From contig CAUEEP010000400.1 in NCBI GenBank assembly GCA_958450365.1, positions 1 to 64,000 of the forward strand: 64,000 bases of DNA, read 5' to 3'. The DNA is from Mesorhabditis belari. Its lineage: Eukaryota; Nematoda; Chromadorea; Rhabditida; Rhabditidae. The position numbers and the translations under genes were made by a program. The notes under the pieces are model-generated. The model worked only from the letters and a program-made list of their open reading frames with translations. It was not told where the DNA came from and searched no databases. Below, piece after piece: positions 55,990-64,000 of this stretch. The first letter of the stretch is position 1. Every line of letters begins with the position of its first letter.

Positions 55990-56285
55990 GCTCTGGTTTT
56001 TGAGAAATTACACTTTAAAATTTAATAAAAAATTTACGAACTAGTCGGCCAGCCTAATAGACAAAAAAAATAAAAATAGGTCCGTAGAATATTTGAAACT
56101 TTTTGCGATCATTTCAAATCATTTAAAAAACATTTAAAATCAATCAGGCTCAAAAAAGTTATGATTCCAACAAATGGGTCTGTGAGTGACGAAAGAAAGC
56201 TTTTCCAATTACCCGCAGATCTCGAATGAAGAATGACGTCAAAAAAGGAGAACAAAAATCTTACAAGTGATTAAAAAACCTCAAG
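55990..56285. other. Spacer
   Basis: AT-rich. About 70 bases near 56220-56285 match 13600-13680. No gene is supported. Confidence 0.35.
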
Positions 56286-56564
56286 AATTCCAATTCTAAA
56301 ATTGAGTTTTATTTAGAATAATGAAAAAGTGTTAATTTCCCTTTTTCCTTCTTGCTTTCCTTTTGCTGATGCTGTTGTGGTCGGGAAGAGTCGACTTGGG
56401 AATGTTAACTGAATGTTTGAAATAGAAGATGAAGAAGACAATGAAACATTGGGTGAAATGTTAGTGCAACAGAAATACTGTTCGTAGACTACCCGAGAGC
56501 CTTTCTCATTTCCATTTCAGCACTTTCAACCCTTCTCTTTAACAATCACTCCGAAGAACGCATG

Positions 56565-56930
56565 TCCACGAGAGATCCAGGCGGGATTTAACCAAAACTC
56601 TATCAAGTAGCCTTTAAAACCAACCAAGTTAGATCCTATTTGTCATCCATTCTTCAAGTCGAAACCACCAACGAAGAATGATGATATCATTCCATCGATT
56701 ATCACTCACAGTCCGAAAGCCCACCCCGGAGATCAATGGGAAACGTTTTGTCAAAGTTCTGCGATGATTATCGTAAGTAGACCGAGTGTTCTTCTAGGAG
56801 TCCACGAGAGAGAATGTCCACAAGAGATCAAGGTGGGATTTAACCAAAACTCTATCAAGTAGCCTTTAAAACCAACCAAGTTAGACCCTATTTGTCATCC
56901 ATTCTTCAAGTCGAAACCACCTTCATAAAT
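56565..56930. repeat. Direct duplication of a 110-bp segment
   Basis: The block containing CGGGATTTAACCAAAACTCT and AAACCAACCAAGTTAGA occurs at about 56580-56670 and again at 56829-56925. The related region at 51.3-51.4 kb has it once, so the tandem copy arose after the duplication. Confidence 0.55.
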
Positions 56931-57234
56931 AACATTCATAAATAGCCCACGTAAAGAGACCTTTTTGCCCACGGGCCCTGGCTTTCGAGAAAAGCGCATG
57001 CAAAGTTTCGGTCATTTTCGGCAAACTCTCACCTCACCTATAAGGGAAGAAAAGTAGCGGCGGTCTAGGGGACTGCGTTAGGCTATCAAAATAATGCAAT
57101 TTTTTTTCCTGGGTTTGGTTCCTCTCGCGGCCCTACTTTTGGCTTTTCTTTTGCAAAACTTCCGCAAAACATTTTTTTCGAGTTCCTAAAGTGTTTGCTT
57201 TTAGCTTTTTCAGTCTTTTTTTCTTTTTGAACTA

Positions 57235-57935
57235 TTAGGTTGAGGAAAAAGTAATGTCGTTTTTTTCACAAAACTGTTTATTGCTAAAGACATAAAAAAA
57301 CGCACATCAATCAATGAGATATTCTCCATTATTACTGATGGCTTGTTCCCATCTTCGTCGCAAGTCCCTGATTCCATCCTCAAAAAAATGGGGAGTTTAA
57401 GAGCCAAAATAAATGTCGACTCTTTTTTTGATCTGTGCATGATTCCCGAGCTTTTCTCACATCAGAAGACTCCTCAACAACCGAAACAAAAAATAATCTG
57501 ATGGGGCCAAATTGGGACCATAAGGTGCGTGGGGTAGATGTTTCCAACCAAGCTCGTCGATTTTGTGGTGAGTGATTTTTGCAGTGTGAGGTTTTGCATT
57601 ATCATGTAGAAATAGCACTTTTGATGTTTCAACGCCCAATTTCTTTAAGCTTCCTTAACCCTCATCAACTGTTTTGAATAACGATCCGCGGTGACAGTTT
57701 CTCCCGGATCCAACAACTCATAATACACCAAACCTTTTGTATTCCACCAACAGCAAAGCATAAGTTTCATTTCATGAATATCGGGTTTGGAAGTTGGTTG
57801 TGGGGGTTGATCTAGAGAAAGCCGCTGATTTTTGCGCTTCACATTCTCGTATTGAATCCATGTTTCATCAGATGTTAGAATTCTTCCCCAAAAATCATGC
57901 GATTTGCCTTTTTGAAGCAGGGCAGAGCTCACGAT
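57235..57935 (-). mobile_element. mariner element, transposase mostly preserved
   Basis: Minus strand: FWGRILTSDETWIQYENV (first catalytic D), LMLCCWWNTKGLVYYELLDP, then after a frameshift near 57645 VETSKVLFLHDNAKPHTA (second D) and HAPYGPNLAPSDYFLFRLL (third D of a D,D34D triad), then FFEDGIRDLRRRWEQ in another frame. A terminal TTAGGTTGAGGAAAAAGTAA lies at 57235. The 5' end with the DNA-binding domain is missing. It is not active. Confidence 0.85.
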
Positions 57936-57959
57936 GACACGAATTGTTTTGACTCACGA

Positions 57960-58816
57960 TGACACGAATCAATCATATCAACGTCAAATGTCGTATCGTG
58001 TTTTAGATACATATTTCATTGAATTTAAACCAGTAGAAGAATCGGTAGAAACCTCATCTTTACAAACAACTTCACCTAGAGCTTCGGACCACTTCCCCTA
58101 AATGATTTTGTTAAGCACAATAAAGTGAGAGGAAATGGATGTGACGAAAAAGAATTCCGTGTTTTGATAAAAAGTGATCAGAGAGTCCAGAAGGATTCGT
58201 TCTTCATTCCGTGTCTTCTAGTGATGAATCGTGATTACCAGAAACTCGAAAAGTCTTATCAGAAGGTCTCCCTCAAACTTCAAAGACACATTTCAGATTT
58301 CAGATCCATTAGGATATTTGCCTGTGGAGAGTTGCATCCAACCTATACCGAAGCGATGAACCGTTTCTGAGGCTGGTCTCGATTCCAAAAGAAGCAATGG
58401 TTGGATGCAATCATTTCTTCGTCGACAGCGTTTTCCTCTTCGGAGGACATTCCTACAACTACATGTCAAAAGTCAAAAGATTTCGAGAAAGAAAAAAGAC
58501 GACGAGGATCCACTCATCAAACCACAAGCAATTTTACTTTTGGCTCAATCTGCGTTCAAAGGACCGATAGTTAAAAGAAGACCGTCGGGTATGATGGGAA
58601 CTACTGCAAGCTTTTCTTTCAGGTGATTCAACTGTACATTGAAAGAAATTATAGACTCAATTATTTATAAATATTTCTAGGCTCGAGTCGATCTCGGCAG
58701 AAGAACGATTGTGGATCGTTCACAACATGGAGTACGCGGTCACGCTGACTACTGGGTAATGAACGACAATGACTCGGTTCGAAACTATTGGCTCTGTATC
58801 TTCAAATTTGAGAGCT
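57960..58816 (+). CDS. Gene B copy 5 with extra terminal exon
   Basis: Pieces: RVLDTYFIEFKPVEESVET, RGNGCDEKEFRVLIKSDQRV (58125 on), GELHPTYTEAMNRF, DAIISSSTAFSSSEDIPTT. Near 58580-58621 a frame reads KTVGYDGNYCKLFFQ, and a GTGATT donor is followed by a TTTCTAG acceptor and the exon about 58681-58818: ARVDLGRRTIVDRSQHGVRG, HADYWVMNDNDSVRNYWLCI, FKFES, stop, joined in phase 0. That exon is absent from the other copies. The other blocks need introns or contain shifts. Function unknown. Confidence 0.4.
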
Positions 58817-58819
58817 AAC

Positions 58820-59210
58820 TGAAGAACCATAGCTTTTTGCTATTTTGTCCACCATGTTTGTCCTTATTGTCTTGTTTTAAAAATGAAATCTTTAAAAGAT
58901 TGGTTTCAAGAAATTGCAAATCTTTAACAAACTCTTTCCCCATTTTGTTGGAGATACGCAGTTCAACTTTTTCCCAGATTCAGGTTTGATTCTTTCTTTT
59001 CAAACCAGATTCATTGAAAATCTCTTTGTTGTTTCAGTCTCCTAAGCCCTTGACTAAAAAGAAAAATGATTATCGCTAGTGCGGAAGAGTGAGGCAAAAT
59101 TGATTGACAAATGATTGATTTGAGTGAATGTATTCATTACGATCCAATACTTTTAATGACCATTTCAATACCTCGAGCCAGCAATATCTGATGATGATGG
59201 AGGCTTCCAT
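58820..59210. other. Spacer downstream of gene B copy 5
   Basis: AT-rich. Possible 3' untranslated sequence of the preceding exon. No gene is supported. Confidence 0.3.
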
Positions 59211-60029
59211 TTCTTGCCCCAAATCATTGTTGTTTTGTACCAGTTTTCGTTTTCAGTTTTCGTTGAAATGAATATCGATTGTTTTTGGTTGACGAATGAT
59301 GACTAAATGAATCGGGCATTCCCCTCCTTTCTCTTCATTTGGTAAGAAATCTGTATTTTGCTTGGCAACACATTTCTTGTTTGATTTTCTCATCAATTCT
59401 GCTTATTTAGTAGCCTTTTCCTTTAATTTTAAATTAAATTAAAGACTTTTTTGATAGAAGCAAAGATTTGGTGAAAAACCCACAAATCGGCTTCGAGTTC
59501 GGCGATTTTCTTCAACGAGATGGCCGGTTCTTCTATGTGTTTGACCCTCTTTTCAGACAATTCTTCAGTCATTTCGGGCATTTCTGGAGAATTGGAAAAA
59601 GAGATGCTCTGAAGACATCGAGGAGGGAAAGGAAGATTCCAGAGATTCTACAACCAACGAGGAGCTTTGAATTTTGAAGTTGGAGAAGTCAAAAAGGCTC
59701 TAGGAAAAATTGTTTACGCCGGGGGGAGATAGATAGCTTCGCCGCGGAGATTGAGGAACAATTGTGGCGATTTGATGGGAACGGTCGGTTCAGTTGACCT
59801 TCCCCAAAAGTGGTCTCCTGATAACTCCGCGTTTTCTCACTCGCCAACTTCACCCGAACTGACGGCTTTCTTTTTCCCAAAATGCTAATTTTTTTTTTGC
59901 ACGAAATTCTATTCGAAACGATCGTTTCAACGGCTTAATGAGTCAATCGCTTTCCTAAACAATTTCATCGTCGCCTCATTCGCTCTTCCCATTTCCCCGA
60001 ATTCAAAACGAATCAACCAATTCAGCGGA
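59210..60029. repeat. CLEC upstream block, copy 6
   Basis: Direct copy of 53190-54063 with small changes. It carries the antisense coil exon and the conserved stretch ending CCGAATTCAAAACGAATCAA just before the CLEC start. Confidence 0.55.
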
Positions 60030-61669
60030 ATGGGTGCGATGGCCGTCCGTCTACTCATCACGATTCTCCTTCTTTTCCATCAAATCTCATCGTCCATTCA
60101 AGAAAGCGTTCAAGTGGATCAATTCACGTATCCTTTTCCCTTCAAACAGCGATGTTGTCAACCATTCAGATCTCCGAATGATCGAGATGAGATTCGTGAT
60201 CGTCATACTTTGAAGTTGGTCAGAAAGAGATTTTTCGATGATCTTAGATTTCAGCTATAAAAAGGATTGTCCGGACACCGTTCTCTTGAGATCTTGTCAA
60301 AGAGATTTGTGAGTTTCTTGGGAGAAAAGCGAAGTTGATAGAATAAACAAGAAATAGGCTTGAGTGTCTCAATGACAAGACTTTTCAGTAATGGAACCCA
60401 ACAAGAACTCGTCGAGGCCCGAGGAAAAATCAGCGCACTCGAGAGGGAAATGTGGGTGAAATCAAAAATCTTCAAGAATTCAACCTGATCTTTTTTGGAT
60501 TTTGAGTAGTAACAATTTAAAAGAGAAAACAAAATGGCCGAAATCAAGAGCTTGCGGGCAGATTTCTGGGTTTTTTTAAGGAAAAAGATTGAGTATTTGT
60601 CTAAAGGGTCTGGGCGAATGTTTTCCGAAGAAATTCAGAGATCGAACGATGACTTTCTTGGATCTGTATCGGGATGGATGGTCCTATTTGGCAAAAACCA
60701 CTTCTTGGTACAAGGTTTGGTGGATGTTGTGAACCGGGATTATCTTCATCTCAAGGTGATAGAACAAGGAATGTCATTCGATGAAGCCGTGGCATATTGT
60801 GCGAGTCAAAAGGGTCATTTGGTCACAATTCACAGTCAGGAAGAGAACCATTTTGTTTGGGAACTCGGTAAGAAATCGAAATCATTCAATTCTGAAAATT
60901 CATGCTTTTCGGGAAATTTATGCTTTATAAACCAAAAACAATCGATGTTTATTTCAGCGAAAACTGTTCCTTCGAATTGGGCGTTCTGGATCGGACTGAA
61001 GGTTGAACTTTTCTTCTTGAAGGAAATAAATAAAAAGAAAGTAATAACAGCCATTTTAGGAAGACTCTTGTGAAAAAATGATCCCTTCGACTGATAGTTC
61101 TTTGATGAAAATCTGAAATGATAGAAATTGAAAGAAATCTAATTCGAATTGAAAAATTAGAATAGTTTAAAAATCGGAAAAAAATTTGGTTGAGATATCA
61201 ACAGTGAAACTCATTGATAGAAATAATGGTATCAATTGGAAAACTAGAATAATTTCAATAATAAGAAAGGAAAATCGGATCAAAATATCAATCTCTAAAC
61301 ATAAAAATTTTTTTATTCAGAGAAATCCGAACAAAGGAAATGCTGTTGAATGGACGGATGGAAGTGTGGTGGATTTCACGAATTGGGGTGATGGAAAGCT
61401 GACTTCGTACACGCACGCTTGGGTGAGATTTTCGACGTGAAATCATTAATATTTATTCCAATTTCCAATGCATAATTAATCCAAAAATGTTTCGATCAAT
61501 TTCAGGAAATTTCTTTTTGTGAATTAACGCAAAGTGTTTTATCAAAGGATTTCCATCAGAAATGAACACATTTCAGCTTGATAGCGACGATGGAAAATGG
61601 ATCGCGGTCAATTCTCTTATCTTTAAGCCTCACGTCAGTTTAATCTGCAAAAGGAGCTCTCAATTCTGA
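60030..61669 (+). CDS. CLEC copy 15: shortest-stalk lectin
   Basis: Exons: 60030-60127 (MGAMAVRLLITILLLFHQ), 60255-60308 (YKKDCPDTVLLRSCQRD), 60389-60451 (NGTQQELVEARGKISALE), then a long open block from about 60509 to 60867 in which the last coil (FKRENKMAEIKSLRADF) reads without a break through WVFLRKKIEYLSKG into the CTLD (FGKNHFLVQGLVD, VAYCASQKGHLVTIHSQEEN). Then 60958-61001 (NWAFWIGLK), 61321-61422 (VEWTDGSVVDFTNW) and 61577-61669 (DDGKWIAVNSL, LICKR, stop). Two middle coil exons are missing. The acceptor in front of the long block is not canonical. The sugar-site triplet is KLT instead of EPD, so calcium-dependent sugar binding is doubtful. Confidence 0.7.
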
Positions 61670-61889
61670 TGAGTTCTTTATGTTCTTTTCTATTTCTATG
61701 GAATAAATCCCTTTTATTCAATCTTCTGAAAACACACAACTGCACATTATCTTTTTCTTTATTTCTGAATTGTTTCTTCAAAATCTCTTATCGAACGTTT
61801 TGCCAAAAACCAGGAATTCCGCCTGAAGCTGCAAGTATTATGTTCTCTCGTCGCTCCTGAATAGACTATTAGATAAACGTGTTGAACAT

Positions 61890-61980
61890 CAATGGACATC
61901 AGCATGAGGAAACTGACAATTCTTCGTGAAGGTCGCCCTTCCCGTCCCTCAACTCGTCGATTTGTCTTTGATTTTTGTTC
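61890..61980 (-). CDS. Antisense coiled-coil last exon downstream of CLEC copy 15
   Basis: The minus strand reads QRQIDELRDGKGDLHEE, LSVSSC-type ending, stop. It is slightly diverged from the copies at 36.2 and 45.4 kb. Confidence 0.35.
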
Positions 61981-61999
61981 TCTCTTTTTGTTCTCACCT

Positions 62000-62770
62000 T
62001 TAGTTCTATAGGCGGAGATTTTTGTCTTTTTTTGGGCTAATCTTAACGATTAAGCAAGTAGATAATGTATGTATCGTTGATATAATGAGTTGTATATGTC
62101 TTTATAGTCAAAAACCGAATGAAATCCCATTTTCAAACGAAATTGGTTCGATGAAATCATTTACCTATGTACATATTAGTGATATTGTACATTATACTCT
62201 TTCAACAACTCTGTTCCATTCACAGACAAACCTGACTAAGCACCACGCTTTCGTTAAGATCAGTTTTCGCAACAAAACCCACAAGTGGAAGGGATTTTGG
62301 GAAGATTTCCTCGAGATGACAAGACAAATGAGACTCGCGAGAACTTTTTTGCAAAAGCTCCTAAAGTTCTCAATAATTCGATTCCTGCTTTTTTTCCGAC
62401 TCACTGTTGATTCTGTAAAATCCCCGTTAGTGATGTCAAACTGAAAGCGATCAAAATAGATTTCATTCGGAATTCCCCATTCATTTGCCTCGTCATGTTC
62501 TTTGCGACGTTGCGGAGAATTGCTTGTAGCTAAGCGAATTTCTTTGACCAAATCCAAAATCTCTTTTAGGCACGAGTAGCGAATGAAGAGGTCCGGCGAG
62601 AGAGATGCTGTTCGAAAATCGCTTTGAGTTTAACAAAGATCTCTTTTCAATCAAAGGAGTCTCTATTAGTCCAAATTAACCAGAATAACGGCATAGGTCG
62701 AAGGCTCAACGTTCCGTAGTTCAATCTTGGTTTGAGAGCTGCTTTCAAACAATGTTCATCAATCACTTTC
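62000..62770. repeat. Repeat of the 29.0-29.7 kb region
   Basis: Contains a degraded version of the small secreted-peptide ORF (about 62455-62530; the ATG is changed to ATA and the frame is shifted) and the GCACGAGTAGCGAATGAAGA segment that follows it. No functional gene is seen. Confidence 0.45.
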
Positions 62771-62771
62771 T

Positions 62772-62990
62772 TTAGAAGCCGCCATTCTTGAAGTATCCCG
62801 AATCGACGTTGTGCTCGCCGTGTTTGTGCGATTCGATTTGATATCTAAATGTTGCACGTTGGTCAAGAACACGGACCGCTTCTGTATGAACTGAGAACTG
62901 ATTTGGAATGCGGTAAGCCACTAGTTTATTTCTCGATGCGTTAACCCACTTGAATCCTGAAGCTCGGAACTGATTTTTTCCGGCACCCAC
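62772..62990 (-). CDS. Unrecognised 72-codon ORF, partly conserved at 29.7 kb
   Basis: Minus strand: GAGKNQFRASGFKWVNASRN, KLVAYRIPNQFSVHTEAVRV, then LDQRATFRYQIESHKHGEHN. The last part matches the minus frame ATFPQIESYKHGEHSVDSGY near 29735-29800. Retention of the frame in two copies is modest evidence for a real exon. Confidence 0.3.
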   Translation of the reverse strand: MGAGKNQFRASGFKWVNASRNKLVAYRIPNQFSVHTEAVRVLDQRATFRYQIESHKHGEHNVDSGYFKNGGF

Positions 62991-63389
62991 GTCGAAATGA
63001 TGCTAAACGATTTGAGTCCGATCTAGATAGATTCTCTCCCAACCTTCACAAAAACCGAGTTTAGGGGGTTATCCCTCAGTGTTTGGCGAACTCCGGCTTT
63101 CATCCTCACGCCGAGTCCTTGATTCAACTGATGTCAAAATGAGCATGTCAAGGTTAATTTCACTGACCGGCTCATCTTGGGAGAAAATGTTGTGGACCTT
63201 TCCGGAGCCTCATTCGGCTCTCGGTCAAATGTGACCCATTTGATCGCCGGGCGGGGCAATCTAATAAATCATTTCTCAATAAGCGCTTCTACACAAAGCA
63301 AACCTCTGTCAGTTTCGCGCCACATTCTTTCAGAAAAGCTTACACACTTCCACTGAATCTTCCGTTGGTGTTTTAAGCATCAAAAGTAT

Positions 63390-63677
63390 GTGAAAATGTT
63401 GGAGAAAAGGCTTGTGCTTGAATTATCGATTGAGTCAGCAAAAACCCCAAAATTTTGTTTACTTGAGAAAATGCTAAAAAACAAACTTTCCACGGATAAT
63501 GTTTTCTGGAAAAAGCTCTCGCACAATTTCGACAAGATTGCTGGCGTTGATTTTATTGACGAGACCGTGGATTTTTTTCTTCAGACGCTCCCAATTCAAT
63601 CGTTGAAATTGCTCACTCGATTTATCTTAAATTTTCTCTGTGACGACGTTATGCACATATTAGGTTGGTGCAGATGA
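63390..63677 (+). CDS. Small unrecognised ORF next to mariner
   Basis: ATG at 63390: KMLEKRLVLELSIESAKTP, LEKMLKNKLSTDNVFWKKLS, then DETVDFFLQTLPIQSLKLLT and a stop inside the mariner end. Helical, charged composition. The mariner interrupts its 3' end at 63661, so it may be a truncated host gene exon. Confidence 0.3.
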   Translation: MKMLEKRLVLELSIESAKTPKFCLLEKMLKNKLSTDNVFWKKLSHNFDKIAGVDFIDETVDFFLQTLPIQSLKLLTRFILNFLCDDVMHILGWCR

Positions 63678-64000
63678 AACTTCCGTTGGAACCATAAACA
63701 AAATTTATTATAAAAATCCTAATGCAGAACCTCAATCCAAAAGATATTCGCCATCATTATCAATGACTCTTGGCCATCTTCCACGCAGAGAATGGATGCC
63801 CTTTTCGAAGAACTCGGGCAACTGCGACTCGAAGAAGTTGGACACCCAGATTTCAACTTCTTCGCGGTTTTTGAATTTTTTTTCTGCTAAAGAGTGCTGC
63901 ATCGACCGAAACAAGTGGTAGTCGGATGGGGCCAAGTCCGGGCTATATGGCGGATGAAACAGAACTTCCCAGCCCAATTCCTTGATTTTCTGCTGAGTGA
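63661..64000 (-). mobile_element. mariner element running off the window
   Basis: It begins with TTAGGTTGGTGCAGATGAAA at 63661, preceded by a TA. The minus-strand ORF 63977-63732 reads LGWEVLFHPPYSPDLAPSDY with the third catalytic aspartate in SPDLAPSDYHLF, then KFKNREEVEIWVSNFFESQL, GIHSLRGRWPRVIDNDGEYL and a stop. This part has no frameshift. The rest lies beyond 64000. It is a different mariner lineage from the 57-kb copy. Confidence 0.85.

Noticed and set aside
1..64000. CRISPR arrays, bacterial promoters, riboswitches, terminators
   Set aside because: No direct-repeat/spacer pattern and no prokaryotic gene organisation. The spliced genes indicate a eukaryote.

Overview
The window looks like nuclear DNA of a nematode, probably a rhabditid-type worm. 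It is AT-rich. Introns are short, often 45-150 bases, with GT(A/G)AG donors and TTTCAG acceptors. The content is an expanded C-type lectin family, a nematode-style chemoreceptor tail, mariner and Tc1-like elements and a CR1/Jockey-like LINE. There are no bacterial operons, no rRNA and no convincing tRNA.

The dominant feature is one lectin family, here called CLEC, present about sixteen times on both strands. A complete member has (1) a 98-nt exon for a hydrophobic signal peptide beginning MGVMAV, (2) a 54-nt exon with a cysteine pair (DCPDTV...LRSCQ), (3) one to six small coiled-coil exons that all start and end in phase 2, and (4) a C-type lectin domain (CTLD) split over four exons of conserved size (long first exon, then 44, 102 and 84 nt). 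The predicted protein is a secreted oligomer with an N-terminal cysteine patch, a coiled-coil stalk and a lectin head, resembling a collectin without collagen. Better preserved copies are at 4479-6270 (+), 26627-28701 (+), 32021-33862 (-), 45894-47844 (-), 54064-55742 (+) and 60030-61669 (+). Broken or partial copies lie near 1.0-1.7, 7.9-8.8, 10.3-10.6, 12.4-13.6, 15.2-17.2, 21.3, 22.0-23.5, 25.0-25.7, 35.3-35.9 and 42.3-43.0 kb. Most have at least one stop, indel or lost splice site, so the array is a birth-and-death cluster. Even the best copies have an unexplained join between stalk and lectin head.

CLEC copies are flanked by repeated blocks. Upstream blocks contain an antisense coiled-coil gene start (MSEKLGEIL..., then ...ISLKKIAQLEADL). 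Downstream blocks contain an antisense coiled-coil last exon (QRQIDELRDEKSDLHEE...). A second unknown family, gene B, has a CPTC-type motif followed by a coiled coil and occurs at about 2.5-3.2, 18.4-19.6, 49.4-50.6, 52.6-53.1 and 58.0-58.8 kb, three times next to mariner fragments in a palindromic arrangement. Other gene pieces are a serpentine chemoreceptor C-terminus (31307-31735, -), a two-exon basic protein (44565-45067, +) with a broken copy at 14209-14548, a 59-codon exon kept in two copies (21536 and 41828), and a small secreted-peptide-like ORF behind a TATA box (29329).

Mobile DNA: a decayed but almost full-length LINE (about 36.4-40.34 kb, -), a 5' fragment of a related LINE that truncates a CLEC gene (23.6-24.57 kb, +), mariner remnants at 10.0, 50.7, 52.3, 57.2 and 63.7 kb, two MITE-like elements (13781-14075 and 30956-31177), a Brinker/pogo-type HTH fragment (20.28-20.55 kb), and a 790-bp dispersed element that appears inverted at 6574-7358 and 25757-26553 and partly at 33958-34233. 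Remaining stretches are AT-rich spacer or mosaics of these repeats. All gene models are manual readings with no transcript or database support.
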